Made by a program: the position numbers and the translations under genes. The notes under the pieces are model-generated. The model saw only the letters and a program-made list of their open reading frames with translations, had not been told where the DNA came from and made no database searches. 64,000 nucleotides of DNA. Origin: JAXLYE01 sp046351595 (lineage in GTDB: Bacteria; Myxococcota_A; Polyangia; Palsa-1104; JAEUJZ01). Below are positions 35,065 through 43,282 of the stretch, piece after piece; positions within the stretch are counted from its first letter, which is position 1; every line of letters begins with the position of its first letter. The stretch spans positions 682,001-746,000 of the forward strand of contig JAXLYE010000006.1 in assembly GCA_046351595.1 (NCBI GenBank), given 5' to 3'.

Positions 35065-35850
35065 ATGTCGGTCGAGCTCACGCACAAGCTCGGGGGTCAG
35101 CTCGCGGTGCTGACGCTGAACCGCCCCGAGGTCCGCAACGCCCTGTCGCCGCCGGAGTGGCAGGCGCTGCACGAGCACCTCTTGACCCTCGAGAAGGACG
35201 CCGCGGTGCGCGCGGTGATGATCACCGGAGCCGGTGACTGCTTCTCGTCCGGCGGCGACCTGCGCACCATGCCCGAGCGCCTCGACTGGCCCGTCGCCGT
35301 GCGCCAGGCGCAGCTCGTGCGCGACGCGCGGGTCATCGAGCGCCTGCACGCCTTCGACAAGCCGGTGGTGGCGTGCATCGACGGGCCGTGCATGGGCGCC
35401 GGGCTGTCGCTGGCGCTCGCGTGTCACCTGCGGGTAGCGAGCACGCGGGCGCGCTTCGGCGCGGTCTTCCACCGCGTCGGCCTGACCGGCGACTTCGGCC
35501 TGCTCTGGCTCCTGCCGCGCACCGTCGGGCCGAGCCGCGCCACGCAGCTGCTGCTCGAGGCCGAGGTGCTGGACGCGGCGCGCGCGCAGGCGCTCGATCT
35601 GGTGCACCACGTAACGCCGCCCGAGGAGCTCGCGGCGACGACGCTGGCGCTGTGCGAGCGCCTGATAAGCGGCCCGCCGGTCGCCGTCACCATGACCCTG
35701 CGCGGGCTGCGGCGCGCAGCGAGCTGCGATCTCTCGGCGATGCTGGAGTGGGAGGCGCACGCCCAGAGCCTGCTGTCCAAGACCCACGACGCGCGCGAGG
35801 GCGTCACCGCCTTCCTGGAGAAGCGCGCGCCGAAGTTCCGGGGTGAGTAG
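35065..35850 (+). CDS. Enoyl-CoA hydratase/isomerase family protein
   Basis: 261 residues of the crotonase fold: LTLNRPEVRNALSPPEW, the oxyanion segment DCFSSGGDLRTM, and ACIDGPCMGAGLSLALACHLRVAS. The segment GLTGDFGLLWLLPRTVG has Asp where hydratases carry a catalytic Glu; this resembles PaaG/enoyl-CoA-isomerase members, so isomerase or ring-opening activity is as likely as hydration. C-terminal WEAHAQSLLSKTHDAREGVTAFLEKR is typical. AAGGA precedes the ATG. It is monocistronic and divergent from the receptor gene; no other beta-oxidation genes are adjacent. Confidence 0.9.
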   Translation: MSVELTHKLGGQLAVLTLNRPEVRNALSPPEWQALHEHLLTLEKDAAVRAVMITGAGDCFSSGGDLRTMPERLDWPVAVRQAQLVRDARVIERLHAFDKPVVACIDGPCMGAGLSLALACHLRVASTRARFGAVFHRVGLTGDFGLLWLLPRTVGPSRATQLLLEAEVLDAARAQALDLVHHVTPPEELAATTLALCERLISGPPVAVTMTLRGLRRAASCDLSAMLEWEAHAQSLLSKTHDAREGVTAFLEKRAPKFRGE

Positions 35851-36042
35851 CCGCTCCGCGCGCCGGGGCCCGAGCGCAAGGGCCCGAGAAGTGATGGATC
35901 CACCCCGCGCCGCGCGTGGTTCCTGATGGATCAAGCCAGCAGCCGCGAGCAGCGCCCCGCCCTCCCGGCCCTCTCCCTGCCGTCGGCGAGCACGCCTCAC
36001 GCCGGAGCGCTCATGGCACAGCCGGTGCTTGAGCCGCTCGGT

Positions 36043-36807
36043 ATGAAGACCAACAGACTGCGTCCCCTCTCCTTCTTCACAGCGCTCGGCCTGGCCGTAC
36101 TCGGCGGCTGCGGCGCGCCCGAGCTCGAGACCAGCGAGCCGGTGAACCCGACGTTCCAGGAGGCCACCGCCATGCCGCCGTGTCACACGGCGCTGCAGAC
36201 CTGGGACGGCACCACCGCGTACTCGAACGGGCCGTACACCGGCACCGGGACCTCGTGCGGCGGCGTCGTGGCGTCGGGCTACCAGTACCAGTGCGTCGAG
36301 CTTGTAATGCGGCACTTTACACGCAAGTGGGGGCTGCGCTGGTACGGCAACGCCAAGGACCTCCTGGTGAACGCGCCGCGCGACAAGGTCGACGTCTACT
36401 ACAACGGCGACCGCGCGCACCCGCCGCGGCCGGGCGACATGCTGGTGTGGACCACGGGCACCTGGGGCCACGTCGCGCTGATCACCGGCGTCAGCGGCAC
36501 GAGCGTCGACATCATCGAGCAGAACGTCAGCGGCAGCGGCCGCGCCACGCTCTCGTACGACGGCGCCAGCATCGGCGTGCGCTGGGGCAGCTGGGCGGCG
36601 GCGGGCTGGGCGCACGCCAAGGCCAACGGCGGCGGCGGCGGCGGCGTCTCGTGGGACTGCAACCAGTCGGCGTACATGGGGCGGCAGGTCTGGACGTGCG
36701 GCGCGGACAACAGCCGCTACCGCTGCGAGGGCGGCGTGCCCAAGAAGGAGAAGTGCGCGACCGCCTGCGTCTCGCAGCCGCTCGGGACGGACGACCTCTG
36801 TCGGTAG
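36043..36807 (+). CDS. CHAP-domain lipoprotein with Cys-rich tail
   Basis: 254 residues. Signal ends in VLGGC (predicted lipoprotein). The CHAP amidase/peptidase domain has the catalytic Cys84 in YQCVELV and the His in TWGHVALI, followed by IIEQNVSG. Such domains cleave peptidoglycan cross-links or the stem amide. Six glycines link it to a Cys-rich domain of about 45 residues (WDCNQSAYMGRQVWTCG; CEGG; KCATACVSQ; DLCR). Directly after the catalytic Cys, codons 88-94 read V-M-R-H-F-T-R from palindrome copy 2, using the rare codons gta, ttt and aca. The ATG at 36043 is chosen because it starts the signal peptide. Confidence 0.88.
   Translation: MKTNRLRPLSFFTALGLAVLGGCGAPELETSEPVNPTFQEATAMPPCHTALQTWDGTTAYSNGPYTGTGTSCGGVVASGYQYQCVELVMRHFTRKWGLRWYGNAKDLLVNAPRDKVDVYYNGDRAHPPRPGDMLVWTTGTWGHVALITGVSGTSVDIIEQNVSGSGRATLSYDGASIGVRWGSWAAAGWAHAKANGGGGGGVSWDCNQSAYMGRQVWTCGADNSRYRCEGGVPKKEKCATACVSQPLGTDDLCR
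36304..36320 (-). repeat. 17-bp palindrome copy 2, inside the CHAP gene
   Basis: Minus-strand GTAAAG-TGCCG-CATTAC, one arm mismatch. It lies in frame four codons after the catalytic cysteine and shares 21 of 22 bases with the copy in gcvPB. Confidence 0.85.
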
Positions 36808-36817
36808 GCCCGCGGCC

Positions 36818-36844
36818 GAAGTGTAAAGTGCTTCTTTACACTTC
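36818..36844 (+). repeat. 17-bp palindrome copy 3 in a strong hairpin after the CHAP gene
   Basis: Core GTAAAG-TGCTT-CTTTAC at 36823-36839, extended to 11-bp perfect arms (GAAGTGTAAAG/CTTTACACTTC) and then imperfectly by GGCC pairs. It begins 11 bases after the CHAP stop codon. It could act as a terminator, although no T-tract follows. Confidence 0.88.
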
Positions 36845-36907
36845 GGGGCCGCTGTCTTCCTGCTAGGGGCGACCGCGCTGGTTCGAGCGTCTCTTTCGCG
36901 ACGCTAC

Positions 36908-36981
36908 GGTGCGGGTCCTGCCGCCTGCGGGTATCCCGCCGCTGCGCGTCGGGAGGCCCTCCCTCCGGCGTCACCCGCACC
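36908..36981. other. Structured convergent intergenic region
   Basis: A nine-base inverted repeat (GGTGCGGGT at 36908-36916, ACCCGCACC at 36973-36981) encloses an inner GCGGG-TAT-CCCGC hairpin (36927-36939) and GGGAGG/CCTCCC blocks. It lies between the convergent CHAP and outer-membrane protein genes and ends seven bases from the latter's stop, so a terminator or 3' RNA structure is the simplest reading. Confidence 0.5.
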
Positions 36982-36987
36982 TAACAT

Positions 36988-38625
36988 CTAGAATGCAATC
37001 TGGGCCTGCAGCTTGACCACGTCGGTGTCGGGCAGGGTTTCCAGGGCGACCTGGCCGGGGCGCAGGCGCACGCGCTCGCCGTAGAAGTAGCGCGAGTACT
37101 GCAGGAAGATCTGGGCGCCGACCATCCAGTGCGTGGTGAAGCCCAGGCGCGGCGACAGGATCCGGAAGGCCGAGGCGTCGTCCTGCACGTCGGCGATCAC
37201 GCGGTCGTAGCGCAGCGACGCGAACAGGAACGAGAAGGGCTGCCAGAACAGCTCCGAGCCCCACTTGAAGGCGAGCCGGCCGTCGCGGTTGATCGAGGGG
37301 TCGGGATCGATCTGCTTGCTGAGGGTGTAGCCGACCAGGCCGAACCAGCGCAGCTGCAGGTCGCCGCCCTTGACCCAGGTCAGGCGCTCGGGCGCGACGC
37401 GGGTGAGCGCGGTGCGCAGGCTGAAGGTGTACTCGCCGGCGAGGCTGTAGAGCGAGCCGGTGCCGTCGCTCTTGTCGGTGCCGAGGTAGTTCTCGGTCAG
37501 GCCGCGGCCGCCCCAGGAGTGCATGACCTCGATGACGGGGCTCAAGTACTGCGCGCGATCCGCCTGCACCAGCGAGCCGGCGAGGTAGAAGTTGCCGACC
37601 CAGGGCATGAGGCGCAGGTCCAGGCCGACGACGCGCATCGAGCCGTCCTGCACCTCCTTGAGCTGGCGCTTGTCGTTGGCCAAAGAGTCGAGGAAGTAGA
37701 AGCCCAGGCGCGCCACGCGCAGGATCTCGGCGCCGGCGTGCAGGTAGTTGAGCAGCGTCAGGCCCTGGTTGGCCTCGATGGCGTCGAGGTGCGCACCCAC
37801 GCCCTGCACCAGCCACAGGGTGACGCTGGGCAGCTCGAACTCGAGGCGGACCTGGCCGCCCATCTGGTGCGTGCGGCCGAAGACGTAGGTGTCGTAGGAC
37901 TCGAGCCAGCCGAAGCGGTCCCAGAACGAGCCGGCGCGCACGTGCATGCGGAACTTCAGGCGCGGGCCGAGCGACTGCCAGCGGAAGGTCACGTAGCCCT
38001 GCGCGATGCCCCACTGGCGGTCGAGGATCGGGCGCGCCCAGTCCGTGAACAGCGACCCCATGAAGGCGATGTCGCCGGTCAGGTACTTGTTGCCGGCCGA
38101 GAAGTACAGCTCGGACCAGTCGGACTCCTGGATGCGGGTGTACTGGAAGCCCGAGCGGAAGTAGTCGTCGTCGACGAGCCAGGGGGTGTGGATGTTGTAC
38201 GAGCCCTCGCCCTCCTTGAGGCCCTCGCCGCGGCTGCGGAACGCCAGGCGCAGCGGCGCGCGGAAGTAGCCCGAGGCCTTGAGCTCGATCGGACCGACGG
38301 ACACGCCCATGCCCGGCTTGGCCTGCGGCGCCTGCACCGTGTCGGCGATCGTGGCGGCGCCCGCGGCCTCACCCGGCGCGGCGACCGGCGGCGGCGGCAG
38401 GGCCTGCGCTCCGTCGGGCGGCGGCGGCGCGGTCGGGCGATCGCGGGCGGCGTCCGGCGCCTCGGTCGGATCGACATTCGCCGCGGTCGCCGGGGTCGGG
38501 GCCAGCTGCGGCGCCTCGCTCGGCGGCGCCGGCCGCTGCTCGTCCTGGGCCGCCGCGGCGTCGCTGCCGATCAGCGCGGCCGCGAGGGCGAACGCGGACG
38601 CGCACACAAAGGCGGCTGCCTTCAT
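36988..38625 (-). CDS. Outer membrane beta-barrel protein, function unknown
   Basis: 545 residues. The signal (FVCASAFALAAALIGSDAAAAQ) is followed by a Pro/Ala-rich segment of about 70 residues, then a beta-barrel region full of alternating aromatic strands (GYFRAPLRLAFRS, GYVTFRWQSLGPRLKFRMHV, FGRTHQMGGQVRLEFELP), with a hydrophobic-ended C-terminus (VVKLQAQIAF). It probably forms a porin-like barrel. The ATG overlaps the glycosidase stop as ATGA, with GGAGGG upstream, so the two are coupled: a secreted glycan hydrolase and a barrel that could import its products (inference). Confidence 0.8.
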   Translation of the reverse strand: MKAAAFVCASAFALAAALIGSDAAAAQDEQRPAPPSEAPQLAPTPATAANVDPTEAPDAARDRPTAPPPPDGAQALPPPPVAAPGEAAGAATIADTVQAPQAKPGMGVSVGPIELKASGYFRAPLRLAFRSRGEGLKEGEGSYNIHTPWLVDDDYFRSGFQYTRIQESDWSELYFSAGNKYLTGDIAFMGSLFTDWARPILDRQWGIAQGYVTFRWQSLGPRLKFRMHVRAGSFWDRFGWLESYDTYVFGRTHQMGGQVRLEFELPSVTLWLVQGVGAHLDAIEANQGLTLLNYLHAGAEILRVARLGFYFLDSLANDKRQLKEVQDGSMRVVGLDLRLMPWVGNFYLAGSLVQADRAQYLSPVIEVMHSWGGRGLTENYLGTDKSDGTGSLYSLAGEYTFSLRTALTRVAPERLTWVKGGDLQLRWFGLVGYTLSKQIDPDPSINRDGRLAFKWGSELFWQPFSFLFASLRYDRVIADVQDDASAFRILSPRLGFTTHWMVGAQIFLQYSRYFYGERVRLRPGQVALETLPDTDVVKLQAQIAF

Positions 38626-40940
38626 CGCGCCCTCCGGCGACGGCGCGACGCCACGAGCAGGGCGGCCAGCACGCCGGCGACCGCGCCGAAGCGTGCCGCG
38701 CCGCCGCCGCGCCCGCGATCGCCGCCGCGCCGCAGATCGCACAGGCACGCGTTCTCGTAGGGCAGCTCGTCGGCGGTGGGCGCCTGCGGGTTGTTCATGT
38801 TGCCGGGCGTCATCGGCATGCTGCTGCACATAAGGGGCTTGCCGCTCGACTTGTTGCCCATGCCGTCGCCGCAGTCGTTGGCCTCGATCAGGCCGGCGCG
38901 GTCGAGCATCGTCAGCACGTACGCGCCGCCGCCGTAGCCGACCATCGGGATCGAGCCCGCGTACTTGCCGACCGCACCGTCGGCGCGCACCGCGTTATAA
39001 AGCTCGGGCAGGAGGTTGTAGTTGGCGCTGGCCTTCTCGGTCACCATGCGCTGCAGCGCCAGCCCCTCGGCCTCCTTGCCGGCGCGCCACAGCGCGTCCG
39101 ACATGCGCAGGTCGATGAGGATCCACTCGTTGTTGTCGTAGGAGGACTTGCCGTCGTCGTTGCGCTTGAAGCCGCCGCTCTCGACGCGCAGCTTGCCCAG
39201 CGCCTCCAGCGTCGCGACCGCGTTGCGGCCCTGGTAGTCGCTGTCCTTGAGGACGTTGAACGTGAACGCCTCGACCACGGCGCCGTCGAGGTACTGGTTC
39301 ATGGCCAGCTCCTCGATCGAGCCGGCGAGCGCGCCCTGCTGATCCTGGAACGAGGCGAAGAAGCCGTCGCGCGCCTTCTGCGACAGGCCGCGGTAGCGCG
39401 TGACGTCGCTGCTCTGGCCGGCCTTCTGCGCCATGGCGGCCATGTCGCAGAAGCCACGGATGAAGGTCAGCGTGGTGTACGCGAAGTGCTTCTTGTTCTC
39501 GTCGTGGACCTCCCAGATCGACGAGTCGGCCTTGGCGATGCCCGAGCTCTCGGTGTTGGCGACCATGGCCTCGGCGACGCCGCGCCGCAGCGCCTCGTAC
39601 ACCGTCGGACCGAGCCGCGTCTTCTGCGTCAGCCAGGCGACGTCGCCCGAGGCCTCGAGGTACTGCCGGCTCGCCCACAGCATCAGGCCCCAGCCGTCGG
39701 TCTCGACGTTCGGCGTCTGCTGGCCCGAGTAGTCCGCTTCCTCTTCGCCGTTGCCGAAGTAGCGGCAGACCGAGATGCGGTAGTCGCGGTAGCCGGACAC
39801 GTACGAGCTGAACTTGCCCGCCGGCTCGGCGTTCAGGAAGAACTCGAGCGCGAGCTTCGCCTCGTCGGTGTGGCCGAGCCGCGCCAGCGCCGCGATGGCG
39901 TACATGGCGTCGCGCACCCAGCCCGTGTGCCACTCGCCCGGCGGCAGGCTGGCGAGCACCATGCCGTTGTTCTTGCGCGTCGCGGTGTACGGCTCGCGCA
40001 CCTGCCCCATGCGCAGCACCGCCTCGCTCTGCCGCCACAGCCGCTTCTCGTCTTCGGTGCACAGCTCGACCGCGGCCGGCACCGGCTTGCGCCAGCGCCG
40101 CCACTCCGCGAGCGTGTCGTCGAGCAGCTTCTGCGGATCGCGGCTGTTGACCCACGCCTTGAACGCCGCCAGCTGCGCGTCCGCCTGCGCCGGATCCTCG
40201 ACGAACAGCACCGCGACACCCATCCATCCGCCGGCGTTCGGCGTGGCCTGGAACGCGGGCACGATGTCGTCGCCGCGGCAGCCCTTGTTGTCGCCGAGCG
40301 CCTGGCCGCCCTTGACCTTGTTGTAGACGCCGACGCAGTCCGCGTGCGAGAGCGCGGTGAGCGGCACGTAGATCATCGCGCCGCCGCCCGGCCCAGTCTC
40401 GACCAAGGCGTCGCCGCTTGCGCGCAGCGACTCGCCGTTGGCGCTGGGCGAATCGGGCGAGCCGTCGCCGAGGTGGAAGTTGAACAGCGCGAAGCCGTCG
40501 GTGGCGCCCGGCGCCTTCATCAGCGCGATGAGCGCGTTGCCCTCATAGCCGAACGGCGCGAAGTAGTACGTCTCGGCCGAGACGCCCGCCTGCGTGATCG
40601 GGACCTTGATGACGTTGGTCTCTTCGACGTAGCTCGCCTCACCGGCGGTGCCGTCGTTCAGCCAGCCGCTGCCGGCGCCGCCGCGCACGCCGAAGTAGAA
40701 GTCGTAGGCCAGGTTGCGCCGCCCGTATCCGTCGGAGCGCGGATCGGCCCGCGGCCGCAGGTAGCGGTACGGGTGCTCGAGGAAGTGCGTGATCTTGTTC
40801 TGGTTGGTGTCGAAGAACTGGAAGCCGTGGCCGTTCCCGGTGGTCAGGTAGTTCCACGTCCGCTGCGGCTTGTCTGCCCGTGCCAGCGTCGGCAGGGCGA
40901 GCAGCGAGCCGAGAAGAAACAGGGCGAGGCGCCGTCGCAT
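38622..40940 (-). CDS. Secreted GH15-like glycosidase with MYXO-CTERM-like tail
   Basis: 772 residues. The Sec signal (MRRRLALFLLGSLLALPTLARA) is followed by an N-terminal beta domain (HFLEHPYRYLRPRADPRSDG; YDFYFGVRGG) and a six-hairpin (alpha/alpha)6 region of glucoamylase/glucodextranase type (GEWHTGWVRDAMYAIAAL; SSIWEVHDENKKHFAYTTLT; YDNNEWILIDLRMSDALW). It likely hydrolyses alpha-glucans or dextrins outside the cytoplasm. The C-terminus has a CLC motif (732-734), a Gly/Arg linker, a membrane helix (about 751-764) and five arginines: the layout of MYXO-CTERM signals processed by myxosortases in Myxococcota. Together with the following barrel gene it forms a glycan-use pair. Confidence 0.85.
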   Translation of the reverse strand: MRRRLALFLLGSLLALPTLARADKPQRTWNYLTTGNGHGFQFFDTNQNKITHFLEHPYRYLRPRADPRSDGYGRRNLAYDFYFGVRGGAGSGWLNDGTAGEASYVEETNVIKVPITQAGVSAETYYFAPFGYEGNALIALMKAPGATDGFALFNFHLGDGSPDSPSANGESLRASGDALVETGPGGGAMIYVPLTALSHADCVGVYNKVKGGQALGDNKGCRGDDIVPAFQATPNAGGWMGVAVLFVEDPAQADAQLAAFKAWVNSRDPQKLLDDTLAEWRRWRKPVPAAVELCTEDEKRLWRQSEAVLRMGQVREPYTATRKNNGMVLASLPPGEWHTGWVRDAMYAIAALARLGHTDEAKLALEFFLNAEPAGKFSSYVSGYRDYRISVCRYFGNGEEEADYSGQQTPNVETDGWGLMLWASRQYLEASGDVAWLTQKTRLGPTVYEALRRGVAEAMVANTESSGIAKADSSIWEVHDENKKHFAYTTLTFIRGFCDMAAMAQKAGQSSDVTRYRGLSQKARDGFFASFQDQQGALAGSIEELAMNQYLDGAVVEAFTFNVLKDSDYQGRNAVATLEALGKLRVESGGFKRNDDGKSSYDNNEWILIDLRMSDALWRAGKEAEGLALQRMVTEKASANYNLLPELYNAVRADGAVGKYAGSIPMVGYGGGAYVLTMLDRAGLIEANDCGDGMGNKSSGKPLMCSSMPMTPGNMNNPQAPTADELPYENACLCDLRRGGDRGRGGGAARFGAVAGVLAALLVASRRRRRAR

Positions 40941-40972
40941 GCGCGGACCCTAGCCCGCGCGATTCTTCAGTG

Positions 40973-41974
40973 TCAATGCGCCAGAAGCTCGCGCCCCGCG
41001 CCGTCTCTTTGCGGCTCGCCGCGACGGGGCCCTAGCGGCTCGCCGCGACTGTGTTTGAGCAGCTCGCCGCGACGAGGCTTAAGCGGCTCGACAGGCGCGT
41101 GCGCCGCGCTGCGCACGCCCGGCAGGCGCACGGACAAAAGCGGCAGCGGCGGCTGCGGCGGCCGCTCCGCCCCGGGCGCGGCGCGCACGAACGAGGCGCG
41201 CACCGGCCAGTGATCCGAGCGCCCCACCGGCACCACCTCGGCGCGCAGCGGCTCGAGCGATGCGTCGTACAAAAGGTGGTCTAGTTGCAGCAGCAGCTCC
41301 AGCCCGCCGACCTGCCAGTGCCACGTCGGTGCGTCGGGCGCAAACTCCGGCAGCGCGCTGCGGAAGCCGCGCTCCAAGAGGAAGCGCAGCGCCTGGCCCG
41401 AGGTGTCCTCGTTGAAGTCGCCGGCGATCAGCGTGGGCTGCTGCGGGCGCAGCGCGGCCGCGTACTTCTTCACCTCGGCGAGGCGCGGCGCATCGGTGAA
41501 GAAGAAGCCGCGGATCCAGCTGCCGTCGTCGGTGATCGGCGGGTGCAGGTGCACGGCCAAGAGCTGCACCGGGCCGAGCGGCGTCTCCGCAACGAAGCGC
41601 AGCGCCGGGAACCAGCCGACCGGCGACGGCAGGATCTGCGACTCGCGCAGCGGTTGGCGCGACAGCACCGCCTGCCCGCCCGCGTGCGGACGCTCCACCC
41701 AGATCTGGTGCGGGTAGCGCGCGCTGAGCCGCGGCTGCACGAGCGCCTGCCAGGCGCGGTTGGTTTCCTGCAAGAGCAGCACATCCGCGGGGCTCGACTC
41801 CAGCGCGCGCAGCGTCTCGGGGCTGCCGGCGCGCGCGTAGTTGAGGTTGAAGGTCTCGATGCACAGCGACGGCGCGTTCAGCGGCACCGGGCGCACGGGG
41901 CGGGGCCGCGGCCGCTCGCCGAGCCCCGACAGCAGCACCGTGAGCAGCAGGACGACGACCGGCATCATCTCCAT
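40973..41974 (-). CDS. Endonuclease/exonuclease/phosphatase family protein with C-terminal repeats
   Basis: 333 residues. The hydrophobic N-terminus (MPVVVLLLTVLLSGLG) implies export or membrane anchoring. The EEP fold follows: LNYARAGSPETLRAL, LLLQETN (metal-binding Glu), LLAVHLHPP, LIAGDFNEDT and the C-terminal GRSDHWPVRASF with the conserved Asp-His. Possible substrates are nucleic acids, phosphoinositides or other phosphodiesters. Residues of about 295-326 are octapeptide repeats (EPLKPRRG-like) encoded by a 24-bp tandem repeat. The ATG at 41974 is preferred over a TTG at 42001. It lies 32 bp upstream of the glycosidase on the opposite side of its start. Confidence 0.85.
   Translation of the reverse strand: MEMMPVVVLLLTVLLSGLGERPRPRPVRPVPLNAPSLCIETFNLNYARAGSPETLRALESSPADVLLLQETNRAWQALVQPRLSARYPHQIWVERPHAGGQAVLSRQPLRESQILPSPVGWFPALRFVAETPLGPVQLLAVHLHPPITDDGSWIRGFFFTDAPRLAEVKKYAAALRPQQPTLIAGDFNEDTSGQALRFLLERGFRSALPEFAPDAPTWHWQVGGLELLLQLDHLLYDASLEPLRAEVVPVGRSDHWPVRASFVRAAPGAERPPQPPLPLLSVRLPGVRSAAHAPVEPLKPRRGELLKHSRGEPLGPRRGEPQRDGAGRELLAH
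41011..41082. repeat. 24-bp tandem repeat within the endonuclease gene
   Basis: Three 24-bp units starting GCGGCTCGCCGCGAC, plus a partial fourth to about 41090, encode eight-residue repeats at the protein's C-terminus. The first 15 bases of each unit are nearly invariant and the last nine vary. Confidence 0.88.
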
Positions 41975-42014
41975 GAAAGCGTCCCTTGCGGTCCGCGGCA
42001 AGGCTCATCCTTTT

Positions 42015-42057
42015 CAGGCCGAGGTCAGGCCGAGGTCAGGCCGAGGTCAGGCCGAGC
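42015..42057. repeat. 11-bp tandem repeat, four copies
   Basis: Unit TCAGGCCGAGG repeated four times without mismatch except at the last base, upstream of the endonuclease gene and about 220 bp from the divergent gene at 42275. Confidence 0.92.
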
Positions 42058-42274
42058 GCTGGGCCGGGCCGGAGCCAGGGCCGGGCGGCGCCCCGTGCAG
42101 AGTCGCGCCTGCCCGGCTGCCCGCTGCGCTCATGACGCCGCCGCCTCGCGGATCGCGCCGAGCCGACGCGCGGTTTCGCACTGGATCGTTGCGACCGGGC
42201 GCGCGGTCGCGTAGGTTCGTCGCCTCGCGGTGTGGTGGCCAAGGCCGCCCTGGAGCCGCGCCAACGAGACCAGC

Positions 42275-43234
42275 ATGCGCATCGAGACGTACTCTGACCA
42301 TGTCGCGCTCCTGCGCGCCCTCGGCACCCTGCGACAACAAGCCGGGCTGACGCCGCGCGGGATCCTGTTTCTGGCCCTGTCCTCGCAAGGCCGCATCTAC
42401 CTCGGCATCCCCGACGAGCCCGCGCAGATCGAGCAGTCCGGCCTGCGCGTCGGCGAGAAGCTGACGCTGCGCTGGCCCGACGGCCCCGAGGTGCCGCAGC
42501 GCCTCTACCACTTCGACAGCATCCACGCCCTGCGCGACGACTTCTGCGTCTACAACGGCGACCGCCGGCTCAAGGATCCGGGCAACGCCATGGACGTCGG
42601 CGGCGTGGTCGCCCGCTTCATCCGCAGCGCCGGCACCACCAGCGTCTTCTTCGGCTGCACGCCGCACCAGCCCGGATCGTGGCTGCAGGGCGGGCAGCAG
42701 GTCGTATCGCTGCATGACTACGGCATCGTCGAGGTCGTGCCCGTGCCGATCGGCCTGCTGGCGCGGCGCCTGCACGATCACCGCCTGTACCTCTTGACCT
42801 TCGCCGACATCGCTCGCACCGGCCACCTCGAGGGCTGGCTGCCGGTCTACACCTCGCCGCTCGGCAACATCCTTTTGGTCGAGCGCCGCGTCGTGAAGAA
42901 CCGCCTGGTGCTGTCGTGCGAGCGCGGCCTCGTCGAGATCGAGCTGACCGATCTGCCGCACGTGCACCAGCGCGCGACCCTGCCGCTGGCGCCGCCGCGC
43001 GCCGACTATGACGACGAGGACGACGAAGAGGACTACACCGACGTCAACATGACCTGTCCCGCGGTGCTCGGCCGCCTCGATCGCGAGGCGTTCGTGCTGA
43101 CCTCGGGCACGCCGCAGCCCTGGGGCCTCAAGGACCTGGCCCCGGCCGAGCTGTGGTCCGCGCCGACCGGCGAGATCAGCGAGATCCGCCGCTGGGTGCA
43201 GCAGATCGGCACCGCCGAGGCGCACGCGCTGTGA
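42275..43234 (+). CDS. Unknown 319-residue protein with acidic loop
   Basis: No family recognised. The protein has no signal peptide or membrane helix. It looks like a mixed alpha/beta, beta-propeller-like or WD-type fold rich in short strands (GRIYLGIP, LYLLTFADIA, LVLSCERGLVEIEL). A marked acidic run, DYDDEDDEEDY, lies near residue 250. The ATG at 42275 was chosen because a longer frame to 42230 overlaps the repeat-bearing leader. It is convergent with the YyaL-like gene. The codon use matches its neighbours, which supports it being a real gene. Confidence 0.7.
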   Translation: MRIETYSDHVALLRALGTLRQQAGLTPRGILFLALSSQGRIYLGIPDEPAQIEQSGLRVGEKLTLRWPDGPEVPQRLYHFDSIHALRDDFCVYNGDRRLKDPGNAMDVGGVVARFIRSAGTTSVFFGCTPHQPGSWLQGGQQVVSLHDYGIVEVVPVPIGLLARRLHDHRLYLLTFADIARTGHLEGWLPVYTSPLGNILLVERRVVKNRLVLSCERGLVEIELTDLPHVHQRATLPLAPPRADYDDEDDEEDYTDVNMTCPAVLGRLDREAFVLTSGTPQPWGLKDLAPAELWSAPTGEISEIRRWVQQIGTAEAHAL

Positions 43235-43282
43235 TCGCGCGCGCGGGCGCTACGGCTTCTCCCTTCGCCGTGGCATCTCGCG

